From Fragilaria radians (Eukaryota; Bacillariophyta; Fragilariophyceae; Fragilariales; Fragilariaceae), in the NCBI GenBank assembly GCA_900642245.1, contig CAAAJI010000007.1, positions 25,062 to 89,061 on the forward strand: 64,000 nt of DNA, read 5' to 3'. Each line of letters starts with the position of its first letter. Position 1 is the first letter of the stretch. The position numbers and the translations under genes are program-made. This document shows, piece after piece, positions 32,956-44,536 of the stretch. The notes below the pieces were generated by a model. That model was not told the origin of the DNA. It saw only the letters and a program-made list of their open reading frames with translations, and searched no databases.

Positions 32956-35900
32956 TTGCCTGCTTGGAGTTATTGATTACATTCATTTCTTCCCACTTAA
33001 TTGGGGGAATTAATTCTCCTTCATGAAATTGTTTCACTTCATTAATGCTGCTTCTTTCACTTCACCTCCAATTCCTAATTGTTTTGATAAAGCAGTACTT
33101 GTGAATACATTGAAAGCATTCTTTTCTTGTTATCTTGCTTACTCACATCTTCATGATTCTGATCATTTTGGTAATTAACTTTGCATTTTCTTAGGGATAT
33201 TCTTCAGCTTCATACACCTGTTTTGATACGGTGATATGGCAAACGAGCAAATTCTTGTAGTCGACAATGGTTAAGGATTTTTCCTTTCTTTATTTCATTA
33301 ATACTTTACACGTGACATTGCTGCTTTTCTCATTATCGTATTCATTATCATGTTTGTGCTTGTCGTCAAGATGATTAAAAATACCTGAGACTGTGACTGG
33401 ATAGGTTCCTTCATTCGTGGGTCCCGTTATATGATAGGGGTGCAATTCATCTTTATCAACACCACCATCTGAATTGAAAAAGAGGTTATTCATCATCTTC
33501 TTTACACCATCGTTATGCCATCCCAGGTACGTGCTGCTGTTACAAATATTCGATTTGATATGATGAAAGATTGAACTTAGGTTTTCAGTGCAAAGTCACC
33601 ATGTTTTTTGTGTTCCAAGTTTCTTTGGTGAGGTATGATATGTGGACTGTAGTATTGGGAAGTCACATTTTGATAGAAAGCAATTGAACTTCTAAACAAA
33701 ATCAACCATATTAGTTGTGGTAGACGTTTGCGCTGTAATGTGTGATGTGATGCCCTCATTTGCTTCTCGATAACTCTGCTATTTCTTTTGCATCTGGGCT
33801 ATGATTAAGATGAGTTAGTCACTCTTATATGGAAATCAACGGATGGGAATGCACGAAGAAATACTTCTCACATTTACCATGCTGTATTCATTGTTTTCAA
33901 TGTCCCCATAGTATATGCAATACCAGTATTGCACCTGGATTTTCTTACACTAAAATGAAAGGGATCAAAAGTAATTCACAACCAGATGAAAATCGACAAT
34001 ACCAGGTACATCATTGTACACCTATATAATCACCTTTGCAGTTCAAGCCTATCAGTGAGATGATAAGTCAGAATCTAACCAAATTCATGAAATGACAATA
34101 TGGCTAGAATTGACCAGGTCTTAATGGGATTGTATTTCATATCAAATACTGCAATCCCGGCATAGTCTTACCAGTCCAACATACAAAATGAGGAAATTAT
34201 CCTACGCAACTGATCTCAAAAATAACGCACGAAAGCAATAAGTTATGAAATCAAGTTCGGATAGAATGAGTGGTGAGAGTGTAGATATTTTGATGTTAAT
34301 GGGGCCCTTTTAGTTGGTAAACGGGCGAATTAAGTAAATCTTCATTGATGAAAAAGCATGGATGATACTGTACTTCATACTGTTTTTGGCTTATAATGAA
34401 ATTGTAGCCTCTGAGAAAAGAATATACTAGCAGAGAATACGCCTTAGCAAAGTGGATATAAAGCGTTAGAAAGATAGGAGCACCCTTCTTAGATGCATCG
34501 TGAAATTGACAGGCTCTATTTCCTTACAGAGAATTGGGTAATGAATGGATCAGAAATTTGTTGAAATTTTTGCTTTAGAATTTTCCTACGAATGCTTGTT
34601 CCTCCCCAACCAACAGGAAATTCACCCAAGTCAAAGGAATTCCTAATTACAACCCATTCTTCTCAATTACAATTAATATTTTGTCTTGCTATCACCCTGA
34701 AATTTACCCCAAACCATCGTTTGTGGAGATATGCAAAAGGTACCCCAAAATAAGGCGCAAAATGTCATAGGTGTTGAAATAAATTAACTACAGCAAAAGG
34801 TTGAATAACGAACTACTACATCGTCACCGATTGGAGAATAATTCCACTGATATCTTGATTCATAACAAACTATTGATTTTTTGATGAACATGCTCGCAGC
34901 TCCCATGACGCTTATGGCTATAGATTTGAAAAAAAGACAGATGGTTTGTTGGGAATCTGGCCACAGATTTTGATTAAAAATTAGGAGACGTAGATTCAAA
35001 GAATTATGTAGTCACACATATGGATAAAATGGCAGATGATCAGGTTGATAAAATAGGTGCAAGAATCCTCTGGCGTGCCTGTGTACATTGTTTGTTACTG
35101 CAGTCATGAGTACAACACAGCTGTCGAAATATCTGATTGTTTTGAAGTAGCTGATCGATAGATAATGTCGACGTTCTGACTACATCTAGTAAGCGCTGCA
35201 GAGATCAAGGCAATAACAATAGGAGTGTGCACCCCTATGTGACAGAAAAATGAATGCTTATCAACAATTTTATACTATCTTAATGCAAAAGACAAGAGCC
35301 ACTTGATGTTTGTAAAAATTGTTGGAAAGACCAATCTAAGTTCTGGCACCATGGTTACTTACGATTGCGTAGCGTCCAAGACTTTTGTCAAGCTTGCCTG
35401 CTCCAGGGTTTAAACCATTCTTGATGAGTGTGAACTTTTAAACTTCCCTACCCAAATGATATTGACAGCATTCATTAAAGTTATGTTAATTTCTGTAAAC
35501 AACCCAATCATGACAATAAAATCAAGCATACTGAAATTCAGGGAACGAAACTATAGGCTATGCTAACCCTTACCTATTGACACTAAGGTGATACTATCGT
35601 CGAAGCTGATCATGGGCATATGGCTGTATCCGCATTGCCTATCACGTCCTGACATCTTTGCAGTGAACAGTAAAGATACTGTACTCGAGTTGCAAGTATG
35701 GATTAAGCATTCCGTTGAGCCTCGAATCACAAAATCAATGTTCAACGTAGGCGTGCTTGCTCATTCCATAATTAATATATCGAACGGACGAAGTGTATTG
35801 GGGACTTCAACAGGGAATTTCTACTAAAATGGAAGAATGTAACGCTCTGTATTCAGTGTACTGGGACATAAAAGCTTGGATGGAACAAACCAAGGTTTAA

Positions 35901-36014
35901 TATGGAAATGTTTATCGCCAACATCCTAAATTTCTCTTGGAACGCCATGGCTGGCGTTCGAACGGGAGTTGAAAACAATTTAACTTAATTGTAGTTTACA
36001 TAATCTTAAACCTC
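32956..36014. other. Intergenic, possible decayed sequence
   Basis: 3 kb without a supportable gene. The minus strand at 33290-33496 has a 68-codon Asp/His/Lys-rich frame, and the plus strand at 35588-35827 a 79-codon frame; neither has a recognisable domain. Fragments in between read as coding-like but are broken by stops. The end of this stretch is the 5' flank of the large orphan gene. Confidence 0.4.
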
Positions 36015-39000
36015 ATGATGAATTACAGAAAGCCAATCGATTACTCTCTTGGAGATTCCCTAGATGAAATGTTAAAAAGGAGAACAAATTTTTCCAAGAT
36101 GATGCGGCCTAATGATTCTGCGGAACCCGTGATATTGTCTCGAAATGGGTCATCGCAATTGGGTAGTTCACAGATATTTTCCCACAACAACGATAAATAT
36201 CTTGTGCCTGAAGATTCTGTGAAGCATATGCAGAGCAAAGTCAATGCACCGATCCTTTTACCTCACATGGATCAATACTCAAATGGTATCACTACAACAT
36301 GGAATACATCAAATAAATCACGGTATCCTAGTGGAAAGCAAGTTACAAACGACGATCCTGGAAAAGATTTAGAGATGCATTCGAGACATGATGAAAGTTC
36401 TAAAAGAAAAGAATATAAGTCATCAAGATGCTCTCCTGAGAGATCGCGCCTGAATTTACCTTCTTCAGCTATGTCTACCCATGGTTTATTTGAACTCTTA
36501 CCTGAAGATTTATCACTGCTTATGTCAGATCAGGAAGCATCATTGGTAGTCACATCACCCTTACAAGAGTGTCAATTCGACACATTCATGGTGACAGGTG
36601 CTTGGGACCAGAATCTTGTTTCATCCAAATCGGCTATGGAAAAAGAAAAGTCTGGAAAATGTCACGTTATCAATTACGATCGACTTGGCTCGTCGCCAAC
36701 TGAGCTCTACACGTACATTTCTTCGAGTTCGTCGTCAACGGATCTGAATGGGTTGAAGTCTTGGAATATAACTACTCCTAACCAGTTTTCATTCTCGGGA
36801 CAGACAAGCAACAGAAAGCCCCCTAAACCACCGCGAATTAAAGCGGAAAAAAACATGCTAAGTTCAAGTCTCGTAGTGGATACACTTAAAGAATCGGAAT
36901 CGATGAAAAGAAGCGCTCAGAGTCTGAACTCGCTTCTACATTCTGATTCGAAGACATTGTGTTTCGAAACGCCCACCAAAACCACTTCCTTTAATGATGA
37001 TGACATTACAGAACTCTCGGATTTACGGTTCACATATTCGCCAGCATCATCAGCATCGTGTCTTACGCCAAATAACCTTAACCAGCGATTTCTGGAGCTT
37101 CCTTCAAACGATGAACACGTCCAAGGCAATGAAGAGTTAGTGAATCTATATTACCAAGACAAGTCAACCATAGGGATCAATCCTTATGTTTTAGAAAAAC
37201 AATTAATTCCAAAGGATCAAGAGGTTGATACAGATTCCTTCAATTCTTCACTAGTCGCTGTTATCGATGACGAGATTAGGGTCTCAAAAGATTCAATATC
37301 GATTGGCGACATTGGATATGATGCTACTAGTCAGACAACGAATTGCAAAATAGGCGGAGTGTATCAAAATGAATCTTTCATTGCTGCAGTTCCAATACTT
37401 AAAAACCAGGAATTAGATCAAGTGTCTTTTCCTTCAAGTTTGACCTCAAATACTTCGACGAGGTATAGTGAATCTATATCGTCGATATCCCCACGCAAGA
37501 TTATTCACAGGAACAGAAATGAGAAGGATTCTTTCAGTAGCATGATCCATTCTGAAAATAAGATTAATATCGAGCTTGACTCCATCGATGACGATCAATC
37601 TGATATTAGGACAAAGCTTTCTGTCAGCAATTCAAAGGAAGATGTCGACAAACAAGAAAATGTTTTCATTGGTCTTTGCAATGACATCGCATTTCTCATG
37701 ACTCATGGTATTCATGAGAATGAGCAAGTAGTGTACGACGAGAAATCAATTTTAGATTTATCAACGTACTCCGAAACTTTTTATCAAGACAACAAGGATG
37801 TAAAAACGAATTTCCATTTTTGTCTGCAGTGTGGTATCGATGACATTGGAGAAAATCTTGACGAGTTAAATGAAAATATTTCGTATATTAATACCATGCC
37901 GTCGCAGGAGGTATTCAAGGTAACCCATGTTGTCTCCGGTGATCAACATCATGTTTTCCAGGAAACTGAAATCGATTCGTTCTCAGAGGATCATGGATTT
38001 GCAGTTGCAAATACTCTCTCAGATAGTGAAGTATGTGATGAACTAAATCATTTCAACATTGAAGTGCAGCTAACTGGTAAAGTGGTGGATATGAATGAAT
38101 TAGAATCTGTATTGATTGATTTTGAGCCTTGTAAGGGATCGGAAGTTCATAGCAACATTAAGCAGAGTCATTTCGGCTGGGAAGAATCCAAATCACTTAA
38201 TGAATCTTATGAAAGTAAGACTTTACCTAGAATGGACCTAAATGTGGTTGAAAGACAGGACGTCTTACTTCATTTTGATGATGATTTTCATCCTTTGACT
38301 CGCACCAATCTTGTGACGGATAGGCTTCAAGGTGATATCATTCAGCGCGATTATATAATACTACCCAACGATATTGATGTCAGCTTGTCGAAAGGCTTAG
38401 AAAATGATGATTTCGAGAGAGTACGGCATTCTCGAGGGCATTATGGTGAAAATGAAAGATTTAAAAATCATGAAGAGACTTTGTTCCGACAGTCTAAGAA
38501 AACTATTCAGAAGATGAAGGGGTTAGAACGACGCGAGAGAGGATTGCTTGATAATGTACACTTACAAAAGGAGTCTTACCTTCAAGATTCCAATACATCG
38601 ACATTGCTTTTTGAAAAGAAAACATTTGATTTAGATGAGGCACAAATTATTTTGACCCTACAAGCCATAAACAAAAGAGTAAATAATGCAATGCCTCATT
38701 GTCTAGTTCCAATGGGAGCATTTTCTGATCACGCACGCACATTCCGTCCGAACTATTTGGAATCTCGGCTGCCCGACATCGATTGTTACTTCGACACCAT
38801 TGATACTTCCCTTAAAGTCTATGAACAAGGACTCAAGGATAGATTGATTTGTGAATTGGATAGCAGGATCGCAGATGTATACATTCAACCAATTTTCGAT
38901 TTAGGAGAAAGTAGTAACCATCACATTGATCTACCAGTTGATGAATTACCAGAAGTAAAGGTCAGGTGTCGTTCTTCCAAGATTATAAATGAAGTGCGTA

Positions 39001-39836
39001 TATTCAAACAAATTTTGCATGATACCTTAAACCTCAATGAAAAAGATTGTAAGGAATTCGACGCGCAAAGAGCAGATATGGAAAAACATCCAAATGTCTT
39101 AAGGTATTCGTTGCCTTTTCATGATTATCGTTACAACGTTGAGGATGTCAATGCCAATTCTTTCGATCCAGAATGCTGCATCTCAATAAACTTCACAAAT
39201 TTCAAAAATGAGATGGAAGATACGTATTTAGATTTAAAAAATATATTGGATATTCCCATTGAGGAGGATCCTATTTGGAAAGAAATTCCAATTCCCAAGT
39301 TAGAAGTGCTTGCTAATCATTCTCCTGAAGATTCAACTGTAGAACTTATCCCTTTGAATTTCGAGATTACTTCCACAGGGCCTACTGGATTGAATGATTC
39401 CGATGTTGTCACACCCTGCAAGGGATGTCACTCGGTCACTGAAAGCCTCGAAATCAGGGCCGAAGATTTACATTTATATTTTTCAGACCTTGAAATTGAA
39501 CTACTTTCCAACGTTTCCGGAGTCCACGAAAAGCAGAACTTTTTTTTCAGAAAGGATGAGTGGCATCATTCAAAAAGGATAATATCAGCTGCTTTGGAAT
39601 CTGCAGAGGCAGTTACGCGTGCTAAATGCAATGCCTTAATATCTTGGATGGAACAAAAAGGAAAGAAAACAAATGAAGCGATTCAATCAGGAAATTCGTT
39701 TGCGTCGAAAGAAATGATAGCTCAAATCGATAGCTACGCTTACAAGGATTTATTGCAAGATGACGACACAGTAACCAATGAAAACGAGTCATTTGACTTG
39801 ATTACATTGTCATCTTCATCGAGCGGTATAGAATAA
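36015..39836 (+). CDS. Large orphan protein, mostly disordered
   Basis: An uninterrupted 1273-codon frame starting with two ATGs in a row. I recognise no domain. The first ~900 residues are rich in Ser, Asp, Glu and Asn and look disordered, with a small proline/basic patch (NRKPPKPPRIKAEK) near residue 270 that could bind SH3-like or other partners. There are basic stretches (KKTIQKMKGLERRERG) near residue 830. The last third, from about FDLDEAQIILTLQAINKRVN to EVRIFKQILHDTLN, has better helical character and may be a folded or coiled part. No signal peptide or membrane segment. A frame this long cannot be chance in AT-rich DNA, so the gene is real; its role is unknown. Confidence 0.8.
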   Translation: MMNYRKPIDYSLGDSLDEMLKRRTNFSKMMRPNDSAEPVILSRNGSSQLGSSQIFSHNNDKYLVPEDSVKHMQSKVNAPILLPHMDQYSNGITTTWNTSNKSRYPSGKQVTNDDPGKDLEMHSRHDESSKRKEYKSSRCSPERSRLNLPSSAMSTHGLFELLPEDLSLLMSDQEASLVVTSPLQECQFDTFMVTGAWDQNLVSSKSAMEKEKSGKCHVINYDRLGSSPTELYTYISSSSSSTDLNGLKSWNITTPNQFSFSGQTSNRKPPKPPRIKAEKNMLSSSLVVDTLKESESMKRSAQSLNSLLHSDSKTLCFETPTKTTSFNDDDITELSDLRFTYSPASSASCLTPNNLNQRFLELPSNDEHVQGNEELVNLYYQDKSTIGINPYVLEKQLIPKDQEVDTDSFNSSLVAVIDDEIRVSKDSISIGDIGYDATSQTTNCKIGGVYQNESFIAAVPILKNQELDQVSFPSSLTSNTSTRYSESISSISPRKIIHRNRNEKDSFSSMIHSENKINIELDSIDDDQSDIRTKLSVSNSKEDVDKQENVFIGLCNDIAFLMTHGIHENEQVVYDEKSILDLSTYSETFYQDNKDVKTNFHFCLQCGIDDIGENLDELNENISYINTMPSQEVFKVTHVVSGDQHHVFQETEIDSFSEDHGFAVANTLSDSEVCDELNHFNIEVQLTGKVVDMNELESVLIDFEPCKGSEVHSNIKQSHFGWEESKSLNESYESKTLPRMDLNVVERQDVLLHFDDDFHPLTRTNLVTDRLQGDIIQRDYIILPNDIDVSLSKGLENDDFERVRHSRGHYGENERFKNHEETLFRQSKKTIQKMKGLERRERGLLDNVHLQKESYLQDSNTSTLLFEKKTFDLDEAQIILTLQAINKRVNNAMPHCLVPMGAFSDHARTFRPNYLESRLPDIDCYFDTIDTSLKVYEQGLKDRLICELDSRIADVYIQPIFDLGESSNHHIDLPVDELPEVKVRCRSSKIINEVRIFKQILHDTLNLNEKDCKEFDAQRADMEKHPNVLRYSLPFHDYRYNVEDVNANSFDPECCISINFTNFKNEMEDTYLDLKNILDIPIEEDPIWKEIPIPKLEVLANHSPEDSTVELIPLNFEITSTGPTGLNDSDVVTPCKGCHSVTESLEIRAEDLHLYFSDLEIELLSNVSGVHEKQNFFFRKDEWHHSKRIISAALESAEAVTRAKCNALISWMEQKGKKTNEAIQSGNSFASKEMIAQIDSYAYKDLLQDDDTVTNENESFDLITLSSSSSGIE

Positions 39837-40852
39837 TGAACAAGAAAGTCACATATAAGGTAAGAGTCTTTATTTATCAATAAGTTGGGATCCAGATCAA
39901 GTTGCTTCATCCCATGCAAAAACAGACAAAGAATAAGGTTGAATCTGTCAAGAATTTTAGTTGTGCTGCAATCAAAATAGTGAAAGGAAAGAATAGCTTA
40001 GGAAAGATAAGAATAGTGTAAGAAAGATAAGAATAGTTCATAAAGAGGAAAATTTATAAGTGTCGACTCATGCTAATATGTACGTTAAAGGAAGACTGAC
40101 CTAGGACAGAAAATTGTGTCTGAACCGGCTAAAATTCCTACAAGAATTGAAGAATTGAATTGACAGAGTTATGTGTGTAATGGCTTTACGTAAGGCTTCT
40201 TGAAATCAATCAAGAATGAAAAATTTCTCAGGGTCTTAAAGATGGAATACTCTGAAAGATGTTAAGCTAAGAAAAACTCAGAGAAAAGGAATTATTATTT
40301 GCCTATTACATGCGGGACTGTACTCATTTTTGAAAATAATTTACTAAGGAAAGTTCTCCTCAACCGTTTCCAAAAAGAGTATTGAGGCTTGTACTTTACC
40401 TTGGGATGTTTAAGATACACTGAGAGATAAAGATTACATTTCATAACGCCTGCGAGGTTTCTGTCCCATTTTCCATCCGCAATGCTATTGTTTCCTTATA
40501 CTGTGAACTTCAATACTAAAACGGTTCAATAGCCATAACAGCGGGATGATTTGTTTACGTGATTTATCATTCTTTGTCTCATCTTAGACCGAGATATATC
40601 GTAAGATTTAAACTTCCTAAAACATAGAATATGTGTAGTTAGGAACTCTTGAAAAACATACAACCAATGAAGTGCTCAATAATTAGTTGCATATTATCAG
40701 GCAGATACAGGTAGGTACTTCAGGCCTTGCTCAGATGATTGAATTGAGATATCATTGACAATTCCAACTATGGAAGTTACCAAACAACCTTTCATTGCTG
40801 CTAGGGTCATTAATGGGTTTTGGGAAGAATTTGTACAGTACTACCTACTAGG
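39837..40852. other. Intergenic, nothing recognised
   Basis: 1 kb of AT-rich sequence between two genes on the same strand, presumably a 3' end and a promoter. A short direct repeat (AGGAAAGATAAGAATAGT and AAGAAAGATAAGAATAGT, about 40001-40037) is the only structure noticed. Confidence 0.45.
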
Positions 40853-43800
40853 ATGTTGACGAAAATTACACAATCAGTTCATATGTCAAATGCCATGAAG
40901 TATTTGCTCACCCTTTCCTTCTTGTTTATAACTATATTTGCTGTGAATGGCAATAAGCAAGAAGAAGTTGCGGCTTATATCGAGACAAAGAATGAGTCTG
41001 AACTTTCCAATTTTATCATCGAGAGAGATTTTGGATCTGCATTACAGAGAGTCCTAGAACATCCCTCCGAATCAAGGATCCTGATTAATGTCTTGGGTGG
41101 CCCGAAGGGCATCGACGTCGTCAACTTTGGCCTTCCTCTTCATTTTGCTTTTAGTGTTGATATTCCTGAAAATCTTCCAAAAGCCACACGAAACGTAGTC
41201 ATGCCTGAAGATCAAGTTTTGCTGATACTTGCTCTTCTGAAGGAAAATCCCTTGGCAATAAAGCAGAAAAATAAATTCGGACACTTTCCTTTGCATTTGG
41301 CTTTGTTATCACCAGTCATACCGCCTGAAAATGTAATTCTGAAAATGATAAAGTATTATCCAAACTCTTTGCGTGTGATCTCATCCCAGGGTCAAACGGC
41401 ATTGCATATGGCTGTATCTTATCCTATGACAAGCATAAATAACATTGAGACGATTCTTAAGGAATATCCTGAAGCTGTAGAAGTTCGTGATGAGGATGAT
41501 TCGTTGCCGATACATATTGCTGCATGGGGTGGAAACTTTCCCGATTCCAAAGCAATTATCGAAGTGTTGCTAGAAGAGAATCCTTCACATCTATCGATTG
41601 CTGACGGAGATAACGAAACTGTACTCTCGCTGATGGCAAAATATGGTCGGACATCGGAAGATTCCATTCGTTTCATCCTGGAACAAGATAAACTTGCTAT
41701 TTACAAATATCGAGATAAACTGGATGGTAATTCACTTCTTCATCATGCAGTCATTTCATCATTTCAACAGAACTCCACTGTCTACAAGCCAATACTAGAG
41801 TTTCACAAAGATTTGTTAAAGAAAGTCAATATCTTTGGAAGACTACCCATTCATGTCGCGCTACTACGCTGCTGTACATCGACTAGCCTACTGATGACCT
41901 TGTTGGATGGATATCCACAGGGAGCGTCTTATCAAGATGGTGCTGGATTCCTTCCGATTCATTATGCCTGTAGTGTTGGAGTTAGGCAAAAAAAGCTTGT
42001 AACCAAACTTATCGATCACCTACCAAGTTCAGTTAGAACGGAGGGGTCCAATTCAAAATCTGAGAAAGGAAGGCTGCCTCTTCATCTTGCTTTGGCACAT
42101 GGTGAAACTCAAGGTGATTTGTACTCAACTATGAACGAGGTGATAAAAATCTTGATTGAACGCTACCCCGAGGCTGTAAACCTGAGAGATCCAAAAGGAG
42201 ACATTCTTCCGATTGTGCAAGCGTTCCTCACTCGTCGTACCCCTGAAGTTATCATCAAAATGATGGAACTAACACCTCAGAGCTTATCGTCAGAAGTGGT
42301 AATCAATGAGAGTGGTAAAGAAAAGACAACAACTCTCCTTCATCTATTTTCTGCTCAAGGACATGGATATATGGAACCCAAAGACATCATCGAAATTATT
42401 AATAAATTTGCATTGCAAGCGCCTCAACTATTCCGAAAACCAGATAGCGATGGACGCTTGCCTTTGCATATGGTTTGGATGCAATTCGAAAGTATTGCTG
42501 AGAGTCGTCAGGCAATGGTCGATCTCCTATTAAGTCATAACCCTGGAGCAGTCCATGTTGCTGATAAAGAAGGCTTTCTTCCGTTGATGTACCTCTTGCG
42601 AGCAAAGGACATTAGCTCCTTTGACAAGATTTTCCCTCTTAATCCATTTGCTGCTTCAATGAAATCAATCGATTCTCTCTATCCGCTTCATATCTTGTGT
42701 GGATTTGGGGCTGCGGGTGTGTTCACGGAAGGAATTGACAAAATGATTACTGCATTACTTGATAGGTATCCTGCCGCGGCAGCTGAGCCTGATGAGCATG
42801 GCAACTACCCACTTCATTTTCTCTGTAAAACTGCTGGCTCAAATCATGTCGAAACTCGCACCGTTCAAAAACTCATCAATGCCTATCCCGATGTTTTGGC
42901 ACTTTCAGATGAAAACGACATGTCGCCGCTACAACTAGCTGTATTATCGGCTGTCTACAGCCACATTGAAAATGAACATGATTACTGGGCGTCACTTATT
43001 GATTTACTCATTGATAAATATCCACTAGCCGTAAAGGAGGTGCAAGCAGGAAACTTGCCCATATCCATTGCTCTTGATAAATTGGAAACGCTGTCCATTC
43101 ACAGAAGAAATGACAACGATTTCATGCTGAAAGTTATTCAGCGTTTGTACGTTACAAATCCAGAAGGGATCAAGAGTATAATAAGCAAAAATCGTAATGG
43201 GCTTCATGCATTATTGGCGTTACTAGGAGATATGGGAGGAATGGCACCAAAAGGATGGACTGATTTCGTCATGGAAGTTATTCGAGATTTCCCTGAGCTT
43301 GCGTCTCAACAAGATATGTACCTAAGAACTCCTCTACACGTGTTTTGTCTTTATTTAGGCGACACTGCCATTGGGATGCGAGAAAATCAAGACATCATGA
43401 CAAGATCCAATGCACCACAATTAGAGGAAGCATTCATGGCGTCAATAAAAGTGCACACCGATGCTTTGAATCAGTTAGACTATTACAAGTCTACTCCTGT
43501 AAATATTGTTTCACATAAACGGTTGAGATATGCTAAGGGTGGAAAACGTTTTTATAACTCAGAGCTGATCAACATGATGAAACGTCATCTTCGTAAAGGA
43601 AAGCAATTTTGGGAATGGAGGAGTGCAGTTGACGCGGCAGGAAATTGTACTGAGCTTCGGATGATTCTAGAGGAAGCAAACATGTGGCTGAAAAAGGAGC
43701 TGGATAGCCTTGAGATTGATGTCAATCAAATAACTTACGAAAACAATGTTTGCCGTAACGAAACTGTACAGTGTTGTATTGACGAACAAGAAATGTTGGG

Positions 43801-43906
43801 ATACTTTGAAATGGCCTTGGAATTATACGGTGGAAAAATGGAAGAAATGGGGAAAGATGAATCTGAAATATCCGGCGATTACTATCCCGGCGGATTCTCC
43901 TATTAA
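40853..43906 (+). CDS. Secreted or luminal ankyrin-repeat protein
   Basis: A 1017-residue protein from ATG 40853. An alternative ATG at 40895 gives a textbook signal peptide, MKYLLTLSFLFITIFAVNG, and may be the true start. Almost the whole body is about twenty divergent ankyrin-type repeats of roughly 40-48 residues, marked by cores such as FGHFPLHLALL, GQTALHMAVS, DSLPIHIAAW, GRLPIHVALL, GFLPIHYACS, GRLPLHLALA, GNYPLHFLCK and RTPLHVFCL, each followed by a helix ending in YP(E/D/N). This LPLHLA...YP form is common in diatom ankyrin families. The C-terminal ~110 residues contain several cysteines (CTEL, NVCRNETVQCC), which suits disulfides in the secretory pathway. There is no transmembrane segment after the signal. 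Function and partner unknown; most ankyrin proteins are cytosolic, so secretion is notable. Confidence 0.8.
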   Translation: MLTKITQSVHMSNAMKYLLTLSFLFITIFAVNGNKQEEVAAYIETKNESELSNFIIERDFGSALQRVLEHPSESRILINVLGGPKGIDVVNFGLPLHFAFSVDIPENLPKATRNVVMPEDQVLLILALLKENPLAIKQKNKFGHFPLHLALLSPVIPPENVILKMIKYYPNSLRVISSQGQTALHMAVSYPMTSINNIETILKEYPEAVEVRDEDDSLPIHIAAWGGNFPDSKAIIEVLLEENPSHLSIADGDNETVLSLMAKYGRTSEDSIRFILEQDKLAIYKYRDKLDGNSLLHHAVISSFQQNSTVYKPILEFHKDLLKKVNIFGRLPIHVALLRCCTSTSLLMTLLDGYPQGASYQDGAGFLPIHYACSVGVRQKKLVTKLIDHLPSSVRTEGSNSKSEKGRLPLHLALAHGETQGDLYSTMNEVIKILIERYPEAVNLRDPKGDILPIVQAFLTRRTPEVIIKMMELTPQSLSSEVVINESGKEKTTTLLHLFSAQGHGYMEPKDIIEIINKFALQAPQLFRKPDSDGRLPLHMVWMQFESIAESRQAMVDLLLSHNPGAVHVADKEGFLPLMYLLRAKDISSFDKIFPLNPFAASMKSIDSLYPLHILCGFGAAGVFTEGIDKMITALLDRYPAAAAEPDEHGNYPLHFLCKTAGSNHVETRTVQKLINAYPDVLALSDENDMSPLQLAVLSAVYSHIENEHDYWASLIDLLIDKYPLAVKEVQAGNLPISIALDKLETLSIHRRNDNDFMLKVIQRLYVTNPEGIKSIISKNRNGLHALLALLGDMGGMAPKGWTDFVMEVIRDFPELASQQDMYLRTPLHVFCLYLGDTAIGMRENQDIMTRSNAPQLEEAFMASIKVHTDALNQLDYYKSTPVNIVSHKRLRYAKGGKRFYNSELINMMKRHLRKGKQFWEWRSAVDAAGNCTELRMILEEANMWLKKELDSLEIDVNQITYENNVCRNETVQCCIDEQEMLGYFEMALELYGGKMEEMGKDESEISGDYYPGGFSY

Positions 43907-44536
43907 AATGTGGAAAAAATTGTGGTCAAGGAAGCCCGCTATGCATGAAAACCATGGGTAATCCTAGACATTACATTTTTAGAGCACCACCGGTCTAATA
44001 TATAGACTTATCTAATCCTTTTTATAGAGTTTTTCCTCTAGATGTTTCTTTTTTGGGTTGCCATGAGCAATAGAGCAAAAATTGTTGTTTCCATGGAGTA
44101 TTTTGAGAGATTAAGCATAATTTACACATCTATACAACATCTGCTTTAGCTGCCTATGTAGAAAATATCCGAATACCAACTTGCCAGTTAATTGCACATA
44201 CAGACCTAACCATTAAGGCAATACCATGCATTTTTCCTGCAATAAGAGGTATCAACATGACATGTTTTTCTTTGCAGCGCCTCCACTTTATTGATCCACA
44301 TCACTTTTTTCTCTTATTCACCTTCTTTGCTGTCTTGAAACAACTGCCAAAGAAGAAACATTACTAGATGCATTGCTATCACTTTCATGGTCTGCAATTG
44401 ATCATAACACTGTTTTTTTATAATCATTTGTACCTGTGTTTTGTAGTTTAGGTTAGGGAAAATATTTACAATTTTTGTCCATTTCGTACTGGAAAAATGT
44501 CTTGTATCGATCGGATGAGCGGTTGTAGTCGAAAGT
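43907..44536. other. Intergenic spacer
   Basis: 630 bases between genes on the same strand. T-rich toward the right end; a minus-strand frame at 44314-44595 overlaps the next gene's start and is not convincing. Confidence 0.45.
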
